Positions 16,445 to 23,949 of a DNA stretch of 64,000 nucleotides are shown here, piece by piece. A model generated the notes under the pieces. The model was not told the origin of the DNA, did not search any database, and saw only the letters and a list, made by a program, of their open reading frames with translations. This stretch comes from REEB48 sp964355085 (GTDB lineage: Bacteria; Patescibacteriota; Minisyncoccia; UBA6257; 02-FULL-45-10c), in assembly GCA_964355085.1 (NCBI GenBank), contig CAYHBW010000002.1, positions 1 to 64,000 of the forward strand, written 5' to 3'. The position numbers were made by a program, and so were the translations under genes. Every line of letters begins with the position of its first letter. Position 1 is the stretch's first letter.

Positions 16445-18694
16445 ATGGGTGCATTCCAGACAGTTCGCAAGCGCAATGGTTGGTTGGTTCCGTTTGATTT
16501 CATGAGGATAGTCAATGCCGTTGCCAAGGCCCTGGAAGTCACCCGGGAGGGAAGTTTGGAAGATGCGCAGAAGATCGCCGACAGCGTCGTTAAAGAGTTG
16601 AGGAAAAAGCATCAGCCGAACTACATATTGAGCATAGAAGAGATCCAGGACGAGGTCGAGGAACAGCTGATCCTCGCCGATTTTTCCAAGACCGCAAAGG
16701 CGTATATCTTATACCGTCAGGAGCGCTCCAGATTGCGGGAAGCTTCCAGGCAGGTTCCGGAACACGTGAAGAAACTTGCCGAAGAAAGCAAGAAATATTT
16801 CAAGAATCCGCTTTCGGAATTCATCTATTACCGGACTTATTCCCGCTGGATAGAAACCGAGGACAGGCGCGAGACCTGGATTGAAACAGTGAATCGTTAT
16901 ATGGATTTCATGAAGGAGAATCTCGGCGACAAGCTTTCGGCGAAAGAATACGGGGAACTGCGTGACGGGATCCTCAAGCAGGAAGCGATGCCGTCGATGC
17001 GTCTTTTATGGAGCGCCGGGAGCGCCGCGCGCAAGACCAACGTTGCCGGTTATAACTGTTCCTATGTCGCTCCGACCAAGCTTCGGGATTTTTCCGAAAT
17101 AATGTATATCCTGATGTGCGGAGCCGGGGTGGGTTTTTCCGTGGAACAGCAGACAGTCCAGCAGCTTCCGCAGATCAAGCCGCAGACCGGGAAGAAACTC
17201 CCGACTCATATCATAAAAGACAGCAAGGAAGGATGGGCTGACGCTTTGAATCTCGGCTTGGAGACTTGGTATGGAGGGAAGGACATTGATTTTGATTTTT
17301 CCGAGCTTCGTCCGGCCGGGGCCCGCTTGCTCACTATGGGAGGAAAAAGTTCCGGTCCGGCGCCTCTCCGGGCGGTTTTGATCTTCGCCCGCTCCAAGAT
17401 CCTGGCCAATCAGAGCCGCCGTCTGAAGCCGATCGACGTCCATGATCTTGTCTGCAAGATAGGGGAAGTCGTCGTCATGGGAGGCGTGCGCAGGAGCGCT
17501 TTGATTTCTCTTTCAGATCTGGATGATCAAGATATGCGGGATGCCAAAAAAGGCCAGTTCTATCTGAATGAGCCGCAGCGAAGCATGGCCAATAATTCCA
17601 CTGTTTACAGCCAAAAGCCCAGCGGAAGCGTGTTTTTGGATGAATGGATAGCGCTTGCCAAAAGCGGTACCGGCGAGCGGGGAATATTCAACCGCGGCAG
17701 TCTGGAAAAGCAGGTTCCCAAGCGCCGCTGGAAGCTGTTCGGAAAGAAATCCATGACGACCGGATCCAATCCTTGCGGAGAAATCATCCTGCGCTCAAAG
17801 GAATTCTGCAACCTTTCTGAAGTCGTCGCCCGTCCGAATGACACTGAAGCGACTCTGATGGAGAAGGTAAGATTGGCGGCGATTCTCGGCACTTATCAGT
17901 CGACTCTCACTAATTTTCCGTATCTTTCAAAAGAATGGAAACAGAACTGCGAAGAAGAGCGGCTTCTCGGCGTATCCATCACCGGCCAGTGGGATTGTCC
18001 GGCGCTTCATAAAGACGACGGAAAGCTTTTCAAGAAGCTCCGCGATGAGGCGATCGAAACAAATAAAGAATACGCCAGGAGATTCGGAGTCAATGCTTCC
18101 GCGTCCGTCACCTGCGTAAAGCCGTCCGGAACTGTCTCTCAATTGGTGGACGCTTCTTCCGGATTGCATACCCGCCATGCGCAATATTATATCCGCCGCG
18201 TCCGCATAGCCGCGACTGACAGCTTGTTCAGGATGCTCCGCGATCAGAAAGTGCATGTTTATCCGGAGGTGGGGCAGGAAGCCAATCCGACTACTTATGT
18301 CCTGGAATTTCCGGTCAAAGCATCTTCCAAGGCGGTATTTCGCAACGATCTGACGGCTCTCCAGCAACTTGAATATTGGCAGAAAGTGAAGGAAAATTTC
18401 ACCGAGCATAATCCGTCGATTACGGTTTCCGTAGGAAATGACGAATGGATTCTTGTCGCCAATTGGCTTTATGAGCGCTGGGATATGATCGGCGGACTTT
18501 CTTTCCTTCCGCGTGAGGAGCATGTTTATGAGTTGGCGCCTTATGAGGAGATAACAAAAGGCCGGTACGATGAGATGATGAGCCAGTTTCCGGATATAGA
18601 TTTTTCCCAGATTCTGCTTTATGAAAAGGACGATGAGACGCAGGGAGCGAAGGAGCTGGCCTGTGTCGGCGGAGTCTGTGAAATACAGTTTTAA
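16445..18694 (+). CDS. nrdJ: Adenosylcobalamin-dependent (class II) ribonucleotide reductase, monomeric type
   Basis: 749 residues. It reduces ribonucleotides to deoxyribonucleotides with a B12-generated thiyl radical. An ATP-cone occupies about 1-95. Redox Cys205 lies in GYNCSYVAP; NPCGE holds radical Cys444 and Glu446, and the partner Cys455 follows 11 residues later in KEFCNLS, the same spacing as Cys408/Cys419 of the Lactobacillus enzyme. The C-terminal CVGGVC (740-745) is the swinging redox pair, again with the spacing of that enzyme. It needs imported cobalamin; no B12 synthesis or transport gene is seen here. Ends in a terminator shared with the convergent PAS gene. Confidence 0.92.
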   Translation: MGAFQTVRKRNGWLVPFDFMRIVNAVAKALEVTREGSLEDAQKIADSVVKELRKKHQPNYILSIEEIQDEVEEQLILADFSKTAKAYILYRQERSRLREASRQVPEHVKKLAEESKKYFKNPLSEFIYYRTYSRWIETEDRRETWIETVNRYMDFMKENLGDKLSAKEYGELRDGILKQEAMPSMRLLWSAGSAARKTNVAGYNCSYVAPTKLRDFSEIMYILMCGAGVGFSVEQQTVQQLPQIKPQTGKKLPTHIIKDSKEGWADALNLGLETWYGGKDIDFDFSELRPAGARLLTMGGKSSGPAPLRAVLIFARSKILANQSRRLKPIDVHDLVCKIGEVVVMGGVRRSALISLSDLDDQDMRDAKKGQFYLNEPQRSMANNSTVYSQKPSGSVFLDEWIALAKSGTGERGIFNRGSLEKQVPKRRWKLFGKKSMTTGSNPCGEIILRSKEFCNLSEVVARPNDTEATLMEKVRLAAILGTYQSTLTNFPYLSKEWKQNCEEERLLGVSITGQWDCPALHKDDGKLFKKLRDEAIETNKEYARRFGVNASASVTCVKPSGTVSQLVDASSGLHTRHAQYYIRRVRIAATDSLFRMLRDQKVHVYPEVGQEANPTTYVLEFPVKASSKAVFRNDLTALQQLEYWQKVKENFTEHNPSITVSVGNDEWILVANWLYERWDMIGGLSFLPREEHVYELAPYEEITKGRYDEMMSQFPDIDFSQILLYEKDDETQGAKELACVGGVCEIQF

Positions 18695-18718
18695 AAAATC
18701 CCCCTTAGGGGGATTTTT
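18694..18718. terminator. Bidirectional terminator between nrdJ and a PAS gene
   Basis: 11-bp stem AAAAATCCCCC/GGGGGATTTTT with a three-base loop; works for both converging genes and overlaps the end of the minus-strand gene. Confidence 0.9.
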
Positions 18719-19637
18719 CATGGGCAGATTGCTGTTTTTTGAGTCTTTCTATCTCTTTTTTGAGCTCAATCATTTTTAGCTCCCGGCCGATCATCAGCTT
18801 ATTCATCGTTTCAATCTCTCTTATGCGGATGCTCTCCTGACTCCCGGCCTTTTTCTCATCAGTTATGTCTTGAGAGATGAAAAGCACCAGCTCCACTTCG
18901 CCGCTTTCATTACGAACCGGCGCTATTTTTGATCTGCACCATGATCCCTTGGATGTCCCGACTGCGTGCTCCATGGTGAATTCTACTCCGTCCTTGTTCT
19001 CAAGCGCTTCGGCGAATTTTTCTTTGACAATCGCATGGTATTTTTTGTCGATGCATTCCATATACTCCCAATTTTTTATTTCTAAATCGGTTTTTTCGGT
19101 AAGGAAATGCTCCTCTTTTCCGGCTTTGTTTACGGAGAGCAGGTTGCCTTCTTTATCGAACCATTTGATGCAAAGCGGAGTGGCATCCAAAAGGAGTTTG
19201 AACATCCTCCTCTCTCTTTTGAGACTCAATTCCGCCTTGGTGTATTCGGTGAAGTCCAGCGAGCACATTATTACATACTCGGTCCCGCCGTCGGAATTTT
19301 TCAGCGGCGAGGCGGCGCTGAAGCACCATTGCTGTCTGGAAGTTCCGGAAACATGCCCGAATTCGGCGTATCTGGTTTCCCCGGAGAAAGCCGCCTCGGC
19401 CGCGTCCTTTATTTTTCCCCTGTCTCCTTCTGCGATTGTTGAAAAATAATCAAACGAATCAAATTGTTCCTGTCTGGTGATTTTATGCTCCTGCGCGCCC
19501 CAGTTGTTTATGAAAACGAGGCGGAGCTTCCTGTCGAATACTTTGATGCAAATCGGCGCGGACACGAGGATGCTTTCCATCATCGCGCCGTGGTTTTCAG
19601 AGAATTCTTTTTTTGAAAAATATCCCGGTTTTTCCAT
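18705..19637 (-). CDS. Cytoplasmic PAS-PAS protein with conserved C-terminal helix
   Basis: 310 residues. Two PAS domains (about 20-140 and 150-265), each starting with an A-P/T-P-x-C-I-K-x-F-D pattern and ending in D-F-T-E / D-I-T-D-E. There is no kinase, cyclase, HTH or other output domain. The C-terminus is a short coiled coil with LMIGRELKMIELKKEIERL, also found in the PAS proteins at 20275 and 23950. Probably a sensor or adaptor working through this helix (inference). A TATAAT box ends 6 bases before the start. Confidence 0.8.
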   Translation of the reverse strand: MEKPGYFSKKEFSENHGAMMESILVSAPICIKVFDRKLRLVFINNWGAQEHKITRQEQFDSFDYFSTIAEGDRGKIKDAAEAAFSGETRYAEFGHVSGTSRQQWCFSAASPLKNSDGGTEYVIMCSLDFTEYTKAELSLKRERRMFKLLLDATPLCIKWFDKEGNLLSVNKAGKEEHFLTEKTDLEIKNWEYMECIDKKYHAIVKEKFAEALENKDGVEFTMEHAVGTSKGSWCRSKIAPVRNESGEVELVLFISQDITDEKKAGSQESIRIREIETMNKLMIGRELKMIELKKEIERLKKQQSAHEKSP

Positions 19638-19643
19638 CTGTTA

Positions 19644-19649
19644 ATTATA
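19644..19649 (-). promoter_or_regulatory. -10 box TATAAT of the PAS-PAS gene
   Basis: On the minus strand TATAAT ends 6 bases before the start codon at 19637; leaderless-type spacing. Confidence 0.6.
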
Positions 19650-19676
19650 GCAGATGTGGCGGCTTTGATAATTCGC

Positions 19677-20180
19677 TTAATTTATTTCAATCACGACGTA
19701 TTCCCGTATTCCGTTTTTTGTTTTGACGTAGGCGGTTTCCCCGATTTTTTTCCCGATGATGCTCTTGCCGAGAGGGGATTCGTTGGAAATTCTTCCATTC
19801 GTCGGATCGGATTCCTGGGATCCGAGGATCCTGTAGGTTTTTTCGGAATTGTCGGACCGCAGCCGGACGACCGATCCAATCTGCGCGGTTCCGGATTTTT
19901 TCTGATCGGCTTTTATCACTACGGTCCGCTTAATTTGGTTCTCCGTGCTTAAAATCTGCCAGTGCGTCCGGCGGAGGGCGGATTTGACCTCTTTATATTC
20001 GGCATTATCCGACCGGTCTCCGTAAGCCGCTGTCCTCTGGGTTTCGGCGATCAGCTCCGGCAGGGATTTTTTCAGCCGTTCCAATTTCTGCTTCAGTCGG
20101 TCGAATCCTTCCTGCGTCAGATAGATCAGGCTATCGTCGTATTTTTTCAGTTTTTCATGCCTTCTGGTCGGTAATCGCAT
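19677..20180 (-). CDS. greA: GreA/GreB-type transcript cleavage factor
   Basis: 167 residues. An N-terminal coiled coil bears the acidic tip motif YGDRSDNAEYKEVK (the GDLSENAEY-type loop that enters the RNA polymerase secondary channel), and the C-terminal FKBP-like domain ends SPLGKSIIGKKIGE. It rescues backtracked polymerase. Basic residues at the start (MRLPTRRHEKLKKY) add a short extension. The gene stands alone, with 39 bases to the PAS gene downstream and a divergent 7TM-PAS gene upstream. Confidence 0.93.
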   Translation of the reverse strand: MRLPTRRHEKLKKYDDSLIYLTQEGFDRLKQKLERLKKSLPELIAETQRTAAYGDRSDNAEYKEVKSALRRTHWQILSTENQIKRTVVIKADQKKSGTAQIGSVVRLRSDNSEKTYRILGSQESDPTNGRISNESPLGKSIIGKKIGETAYVKTKNGIREYVVIEIN

Positions 20181-20274
20181 ATTTATTCAGACTTTAATCA
20201 TCGCATATTCTGCGGGCGCCTTTCAATCCGGCGGATGCGGAGAATCATGACCGCCGATTTGCTATCATTATAGT

Positions 20275-21552
20275 ATGAATATCCCGTTCGTCATTTTGTG
20301 CCTTACGACGTTGTTTTTCTGGTTTTTGGTCATATATCTGCATCAGCAGAAATACCGGATAACCATCATACCTCTCTACGCGTATATCGCGGTTCTGACC
20401 GTTCTGATGCATAATTTTACGGATCTCGATTTCGCCATAGTGATGGGTCGGTGGTTTTTTCTGATATCTTCTTTTTCCCTTTTTACGACCCTGATGTTCG
20501 GAACGCTTTTTCTGTATCTTTTCGAAGGCCCGCGTGCCGGCCGGGTGGCGCTTGGCGTGATACTTTTCTCCTCTCTTTTTTATATCGCAACGGTTTACTT
20601 CCTCGGTTTCCAGGTTGATACGACCAGATGGGTTCAATTCAGCGCCGAGCAGGGGACGTATTATTTCTGGTCAATTCTTGCCATAGTTCTGGACGTGCTT
20701 TTTTTGGCGGTATTTTGGGAGCTGCTGTCTAAAATAAGCAGGTTGAACCTTACGGTCCGGGTGTTCCTTGTTGTATTCGGCGTTTTTGCTTTGGATTCGT
20801 TTATTTTTACGACCGGGGCTTTCGCCGGAACGGAATTCTATGCGGCGATTCTTAGCGGCAATCTCATGATTAGATTCATTTTGTCGTTATTCGGAGCGCC
20901 GATAATGGCCCACTTCATGAGGGCTGAAGGATTTACGGAGGCCACACGGCAAAAACCCAAGAAATTCTGGGAAATCATGAATTTTCGTTCGGATCTGGAA
21001 ATCAAGATATTGAGTCTTGAAGAGACGATTGTCAGCAATAAAATTCTTGAGGAAAAACTTAAGGATATCACCGAGACGTATGAACTGGCGATCGCCGGGG
21101 CGGGAGCCGGAATATGGGATTTGGATGTTTCCGGGAACCGCATGAAATTTTCACCGAAACTTTACCAGCTTCTTGGATATGAGCCGGGCGAACTCGACAC
21201 TGATTTTGATTTTTTGAAATCTTCGCTTCTTAATTCCGATGAGAGCGATCAGGTTCTTTCGCTTGTTGAGAAAAGACTTGCCGACGGAAAACCGCTTGAG
21301 GCGGAGTGCCGTTTGAAAACAAAGTCCGGTCAGTACCGCTGGTTTTTGGCCAATGGGATTACCAAATTCGATAAACGAGGGAAGCCGGTCAGGATGGTCG
21401 GGTCTATAATCGATATCAGCAACAAAAAAGATTCCGAGCTCAAACTTAAGGAGAAGATGGATGAACTGACGAAATTCAATGAAGTCATGCTCGGAAGGGA
21501 GCTGAAAATGATCGAGCTTAAGAAGGAAATAGATAATCTGAAAAACTCCTGA
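20275..21552 (+). CDS. Seven-helix membrane PAS sensor without kinase domain
   Basis: 425 residues. About seven membrane helices fill residues 1-215, then comes a coiled coil (about 240-270) and one PAS domain of the PAS_3 type (about 268-385, ending VGSIIDISNKK). It ends in MLGRELKMIELKKEIDNL, the helix motif shared with the PAS proteins at 18705 and 23950. The layout looks like the sensor half of a 7TM histidine kinase, but the HisKA and ATPase domains are absent and the stop codon follows directly. It probably signals through a partner that binds the shared helix. TATCAT ends 6 bases before the ATG. Confidence 0.78.
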   Translation: MNIPFVILCLTTLFFWFLVIYLHQQKYRITIIPLYAYIAVLTVLMHNFTDLDFAIVMGRWFFLISSFSLFTTLMFGTLFLYLFEGPRAGRVALGVILFSSLFYIATVYFLGFQVDTTRWVQFSAEQGTYYFWSILAIVLDVLFLAVFWELLSKISRLNLTVRVFLVVFGVFALDSFIFTTGAFAGTEFYAAILSGNLMIRFILSLFGAPIMAHFMRAEGFTEATRQKPKKFWEIMNFRSDLEIKILSLEETIVSNKILEEKLKDITETYELAIAGAGAGIWDLDVSGNRMKFSPKLYQLLGYEPGELDTDFDFLKSSLLNSDESDQVLSLVEKRLADGKPLEAECRLKTKSGQYRWFLANGITKFDKRGKPVRMVGSIIDISNKKDSELKLKEKMDELTKFNEVMLGRELKMIELKKEIDNLKNS

Positions 21553-21702
21553 ATTTCCGGTGGTGCTGGAATTAAAACCCGGCAGTTTTCAATCCTCAAT
21601 TTCATCTAGGTTTTCATTATCCGGCTTGATCCTGCCAGTCCGGGTCTCCACCGCTAGGAAGAGTCTCCCGGTGAATCACGATCATGTCTGTATCTTCAAT
21701 CA

Positions 21703-21867
21703 TCAGGAGTTCTTCTCCCAATCCTTCGCTATGCCAGTAATTCCGATGATGGCCGTTATGATTCCGATCAGTTGTCCGCCGGGACTGTCATCGTATTCGC
21801 CGAATACGAACAGAAATGTTCCTAATGATATGGCGGCGGAGGAGAATATTATTTTCATTTTGTTCAT
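21703..21867 (-). CDS. Small two-helix membrane protein (54 residues)
   Basis: Reads MNKMKIIFSSAAISLGTFLF, then VFGEYDDSPGGQLIGIITAI and ends IAKDWEKNS. Two membrane helices are separated by an acidic turn. On the minus strand a TATATT box ends 6 bases before the start, the same spacing as other leaderless genes here, which supports it being a real gene. Family not recognised. A 28-codon frame overlaps its stop (21703 downward) but is too short to support. Confidence 0.6.
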   Translation of the reverse strand: MNKMKIIFSSAAISLGTFLFVFGEYDDSPGGQLIGIITAIIGITGIAKDWEKNS

Positions 21868-21959
21868 ATAAGAAATATAACTATGATCTTTATGGAGCGG
21901 TTAATTCCGAAAAATTTGCTCCTCGGGTAAAAGTATTTCCCGAGGGCTGCGTTCTAAAA

Positions 21960-21982
21960 TATAAAAGCGCCCGAAGGCGCTA
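21960..21982 (-). terminator. Terminator of tRNA-Asn
   Basis: Read on the minus strand: stem AGCGCC/GGCGCT with a TTCG tetraloop, followed by TTTATATTTT, about 20 bases after the tRNA 3' end. Confidence 0.8.
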
Positions 21983-21999
21983 ATATATTTTCTCACTTG

Positions 22000-22071
22000 C
22001 TCCTCGGGTAGGGATCGAACCTACGACCGTCGCCTTAACAGGGCGCCGCTCTACCGCTGAGCTACCGAGGA
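22000..22071 (-). tRNA. tRNA-Asn (anticodon GTT)
   Basis: Full cloverleaf on the minus strand: acceptor TCCTCGG/CCGAGGA, D arm GCTC/GAGC, anticodon loop CTGTTAA with GTT at 22037-22039, five-base variable loop, T arm GTAGG-TTCGATC-CCTAC, discriminator G. The outermost anticodon-stem pair is a G-A mismatch. The genome does not encode CCA here (GCAAG follows), so CCA must be added by nucleotidyltransferase. Confidence 0.96.
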
Positions 22072-22145
22072 ATATGAAGATTATTATATCGTAAAATCCG
22101 CTGTTTGCAAATACTGGCGCTTCCTATCTGTTATAATTATTTTAT

Positions 22146-22949
22146 ATGAATAAAAACATCATTTTTTGGATCGCGGGAGTTGTTTTTGCGGTTGCCGGTT
22201 GGTGGATCTGGCAGTCCGGGTATTCCGGCGCGGACCGCCCGATTGCCGATTTTAAAGAGGCGGTTTATGAAATCAACGGACGGGAAATGCGGCTGGAAGG
22301 GGAGGCGGATCCGGAAACAAAAATGAATGCGTATTATTTCGGAAATGAGGCGAGTGGAGATCTGAACGGCGACGGATTGGACGACGTTATATTTCTGCTT
22401 ACGCTCGACGGCGGCGGCAGCGGAACTTTCTTTTACGTTGCTGCGGCGCTCAAGACTGCCGACGGATATGCCGGTCAAAATGCGGTTTTTCTTGGAGACA
22501 GGATCGCTCCGCAGACTACGGAGATTTTCAACGGTATTGTTTATGTGAATTATGCGGAGCGGAAGGAAAATGATCCTATGACTACGCGACCTTCGGTCGG
22601 CGTTACGAAATACCTGAATTTTTCCGGCGGCGCGCTTGCGGAAATAATTATTCAGGCAGGCGAGCAGCTGATGTGGGGGAATATCGTCATGGGTCACGAA
22701 GTACGGTCTTTCAGATCCTGCCAGGGCAATCATGAATATTGGATAATGGGGGATTCGCCCGCGTACAAAAAGATCGCTGATTCCTATCAAGAGCTTCTTC
22801 CGGCCGGTTCAAAGCCGTATACTCCGATATTCGGGGCTCTGATCGGCAGGATTGTGAAGTCCCCGGTAGACGGCTTCGGGGCTGATTATGACAACGCTCT
22901 TTCAGCAAGGGAAATAATTTCGGCAAGTCCGACAGGTCGATGTAGATGA
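22146..22949 (+). CDS. Membrane-anchored exported protein of unknown function
   Basis: 267 residues. One N-terminal helix (about 4-22) acts as a signal anchor; the rest should be outside the membrane. GDLNGDGLDDVIFLL is an FG-GAP/EF-like calcium-type loop. The C-terminal third has GHEVRSFRSCQGNHEYWIMG...Y.P.FGALIGRI, a pattern reminiscent of the C-terminal beta domain of NlpE-like lipoproteins, but there is no lipobox Cys. The resemblance is weak. TATAAT ends 8 bases before the ATG. Confidence 0.6.
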   Translation: MNKNIIFWIAGVVFAVAGWWIWQSGYSGADRPIADFKEAVYEINGREMRLEGEADPETKMNAYYFGNEASGDLNGDGLDDVIFLLTLDGGGSGTFFYVAAALKTADGYAGQNAVFLGDRIAPQTTEIFNGIVYVNYAERKENDPMTTRPSVGVTKYLNFSGGALAEIIIQAGEQLMWGNIVMGHEVRSFRSCQGNHEYWIMGDSPAYKKIADSYQELLPAGSKPYTPIFGALIGRIVKSPVDGFGADYDNALSAREIISASPTGRCR

Positions 22950-22995
22950 CATTTCGGAAGGATTGAAATTCATTATAATTTATTTTTTAAATTTC

Positions 22996-23415
22996 ATGAT
23001 TGAATTGAATTATTTTGCTGTTTTGGGAGCGGCGTTTGCAAGTATGGCGATCGGAATGCTTTGGTACGGCCCGGTGTTCGGAAATACGTGGAAGCAGCTG
23101 ATGGGCATTACGGACGAAAGCATGAAATCAATGAGTATGACTCCGATGCGCGCGATGTTGCTCGGTTTTGCGTCAAATCTTGTCATGGCTTGCGTACTTT
23201 CATATTCGCTGGCATTTGCCAACGCATTTCTCGGCACATCCGGATTAAGCGCCGGATTGATGGCCGGATTCTGGAGTTGGCTGGGTTTTGTAGCTCCGGT
23301 TCAGCTCGGATCTGTTCTCTGGGAAGGTAAGTCCTGGCAGCTCTGGTTTCTGAACGCCTCTTATCAGCTGGTCGCTTTGGCGGTCATGGGGGCGATTCTG
23401 GCGGCAATGGGATAG
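22996..23415 (+). CDS. DUF1761 family membrane protein
   Basis: 139 residues with four membrane helices. The N-terminus (GAAFASMAIGMLWYGPVFGNTW) and the C-terminal FWSWLGFVAPVQLGSVLWEGKSWQLW match the DUF1761 family of small membrane proteins of unknown function. An upstream in-frame ATG at 22963 would add 11 hydrophobic residues but overlaps the TATAAT box at 22974-22979, so 22996 is chosen. Confidence 0.8.
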   Translation: MIELNYFAVLGAAFASMAIGMLWYGPVFGNTWKQLMGITDESMKSMSMTPMRAMLLGFASNLVMACVLSYSLAFANAFLGTSGLSAGLMAGFWSWLGFVAPVQLGSVLWEGKSWQLWFLNASYQLVALAVMGAILAAMG

Positions 23416-23449
23416 TTTCGCGGGTATTGCGTTTTACCGGATTTTATGA

Positions 23450-23564
23450 TATATTGTAATGCGTAGGATTAAATAGTCTGACTCCCTAAGTAAGTTATAA
23501 GTTTACTTGTAATCATTTTAAGTTGGAGGAAGCAGGTCGGCCCTACGAAAAATATAGATTATAT
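23450..23564 (+). promoter_or_regulatory. Promoter and structured leader of the RRM protein gene
   Basis: TGATATATT (extended -10, hexamer 23450-23455) predicts transcription start near 23462. The leader of about 100 bases can close with CGTAGG (23462-23467) against CCTACG (23542-23547), inside that CTCC (23482-23485) against GGAG (23525-23528), and a hairpin AAGTAA (23488-23493) / TTACTT (23503-23508). The ATG is 17 bases after the closing stem and lacks a well-spaced Shine-Dalgarno. It could be a cold-responsive or autoregulatory leader. Confidence 0.5.
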
Positions 23565-23873
23565 ATGGCAAAAAAATTATACGTCGGTGGTCTGCCTTAT
23601 TCCACAACTCAAGACGAGTTGAAGAATGAGTTTTCCAAAGCTGGCGCAGTTTCCTCTGCAATGGTCATCATGGATAAAATGACCGGCCGTTCCAAAGGAT
23701 TCGGATTCGTTGAATATGAATCCGATGAAGACGCTGCGAAAGCCATTGAAATGTTCAATGGCCAGATGCTTGGTGGCCGCAATTTGACGGTCAATGAAGC
23801 CCGCCCGCTTGAAGCCCGTCCGCCTCGCAGAGACGGAGGTGGTTTCGGTGGAGGTCGTCGCGACAGATTCTAA
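23565..23873 (+). CDS. RRM-type RNA-binding protein, Gly/Arg-rich tail
   Basis: 102 residues. One RNA recognition motif with RNP2 (KLYVGGLPY) and RNP1 (SKGFGFVEY) is followed by a tail rich in Pro, Arg and Gly (RRDGGGFGGGRRDRF). It matches the small bacterial RRM proteins known as cold-induced RNA-binding proteins in cyanobacteria. The start at 23565 gives the compact RRM; an in-frame start 42 bases upstream lies inside the leader. The long leader and a perfect 14-bp terminator suggest a stand-alone, well expressed gene. Confidence 0.93.
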   Translation: MAKKLYVGGLPYSTTQDELKNEFSKAGAVSSAMVIMDKMTGRSKGFGFVEYESDEDAAKAIEMFNGQMLGGRNLTVNEARPLEARPPRRDGGGFGGGRRDRF

Positions 23874-23882
23874 TATTGAATC

Positions 23883-23917
23883 AACGAAAACAGCCCATAA
23901 AGGGCTGTTTTCGTTTC
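23883..23917 (+). terminator. Strong terminator of the RRM gene
   Basis: Perfect 14-bp stem AACGAAAACAGCCC/GGGCTGTTTTCGTT with a five-base loop. Confidence 0.92.
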
Positions 23918-23937
23918 TATGGACGGAAAGAATGTGA

Positions 23938-23943
23938 TAAAAT
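23938..23943 (+). promoter_or_regulatory. -10 box TAAAAT of the triple-PAS gene
   Basis: TAAAAT ends 6 bases before the ATG at 23950; leaderless-type spacing. Confidence 0.55.
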
Positions 23944-23949
23944 GAGCAC

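Noticed and set aside
21560..21871. 103-codon plus-strand frame
   Set aside because: Its second half is the reverse of the 54-residue membrane protein, which has a promoter and sensible composition.
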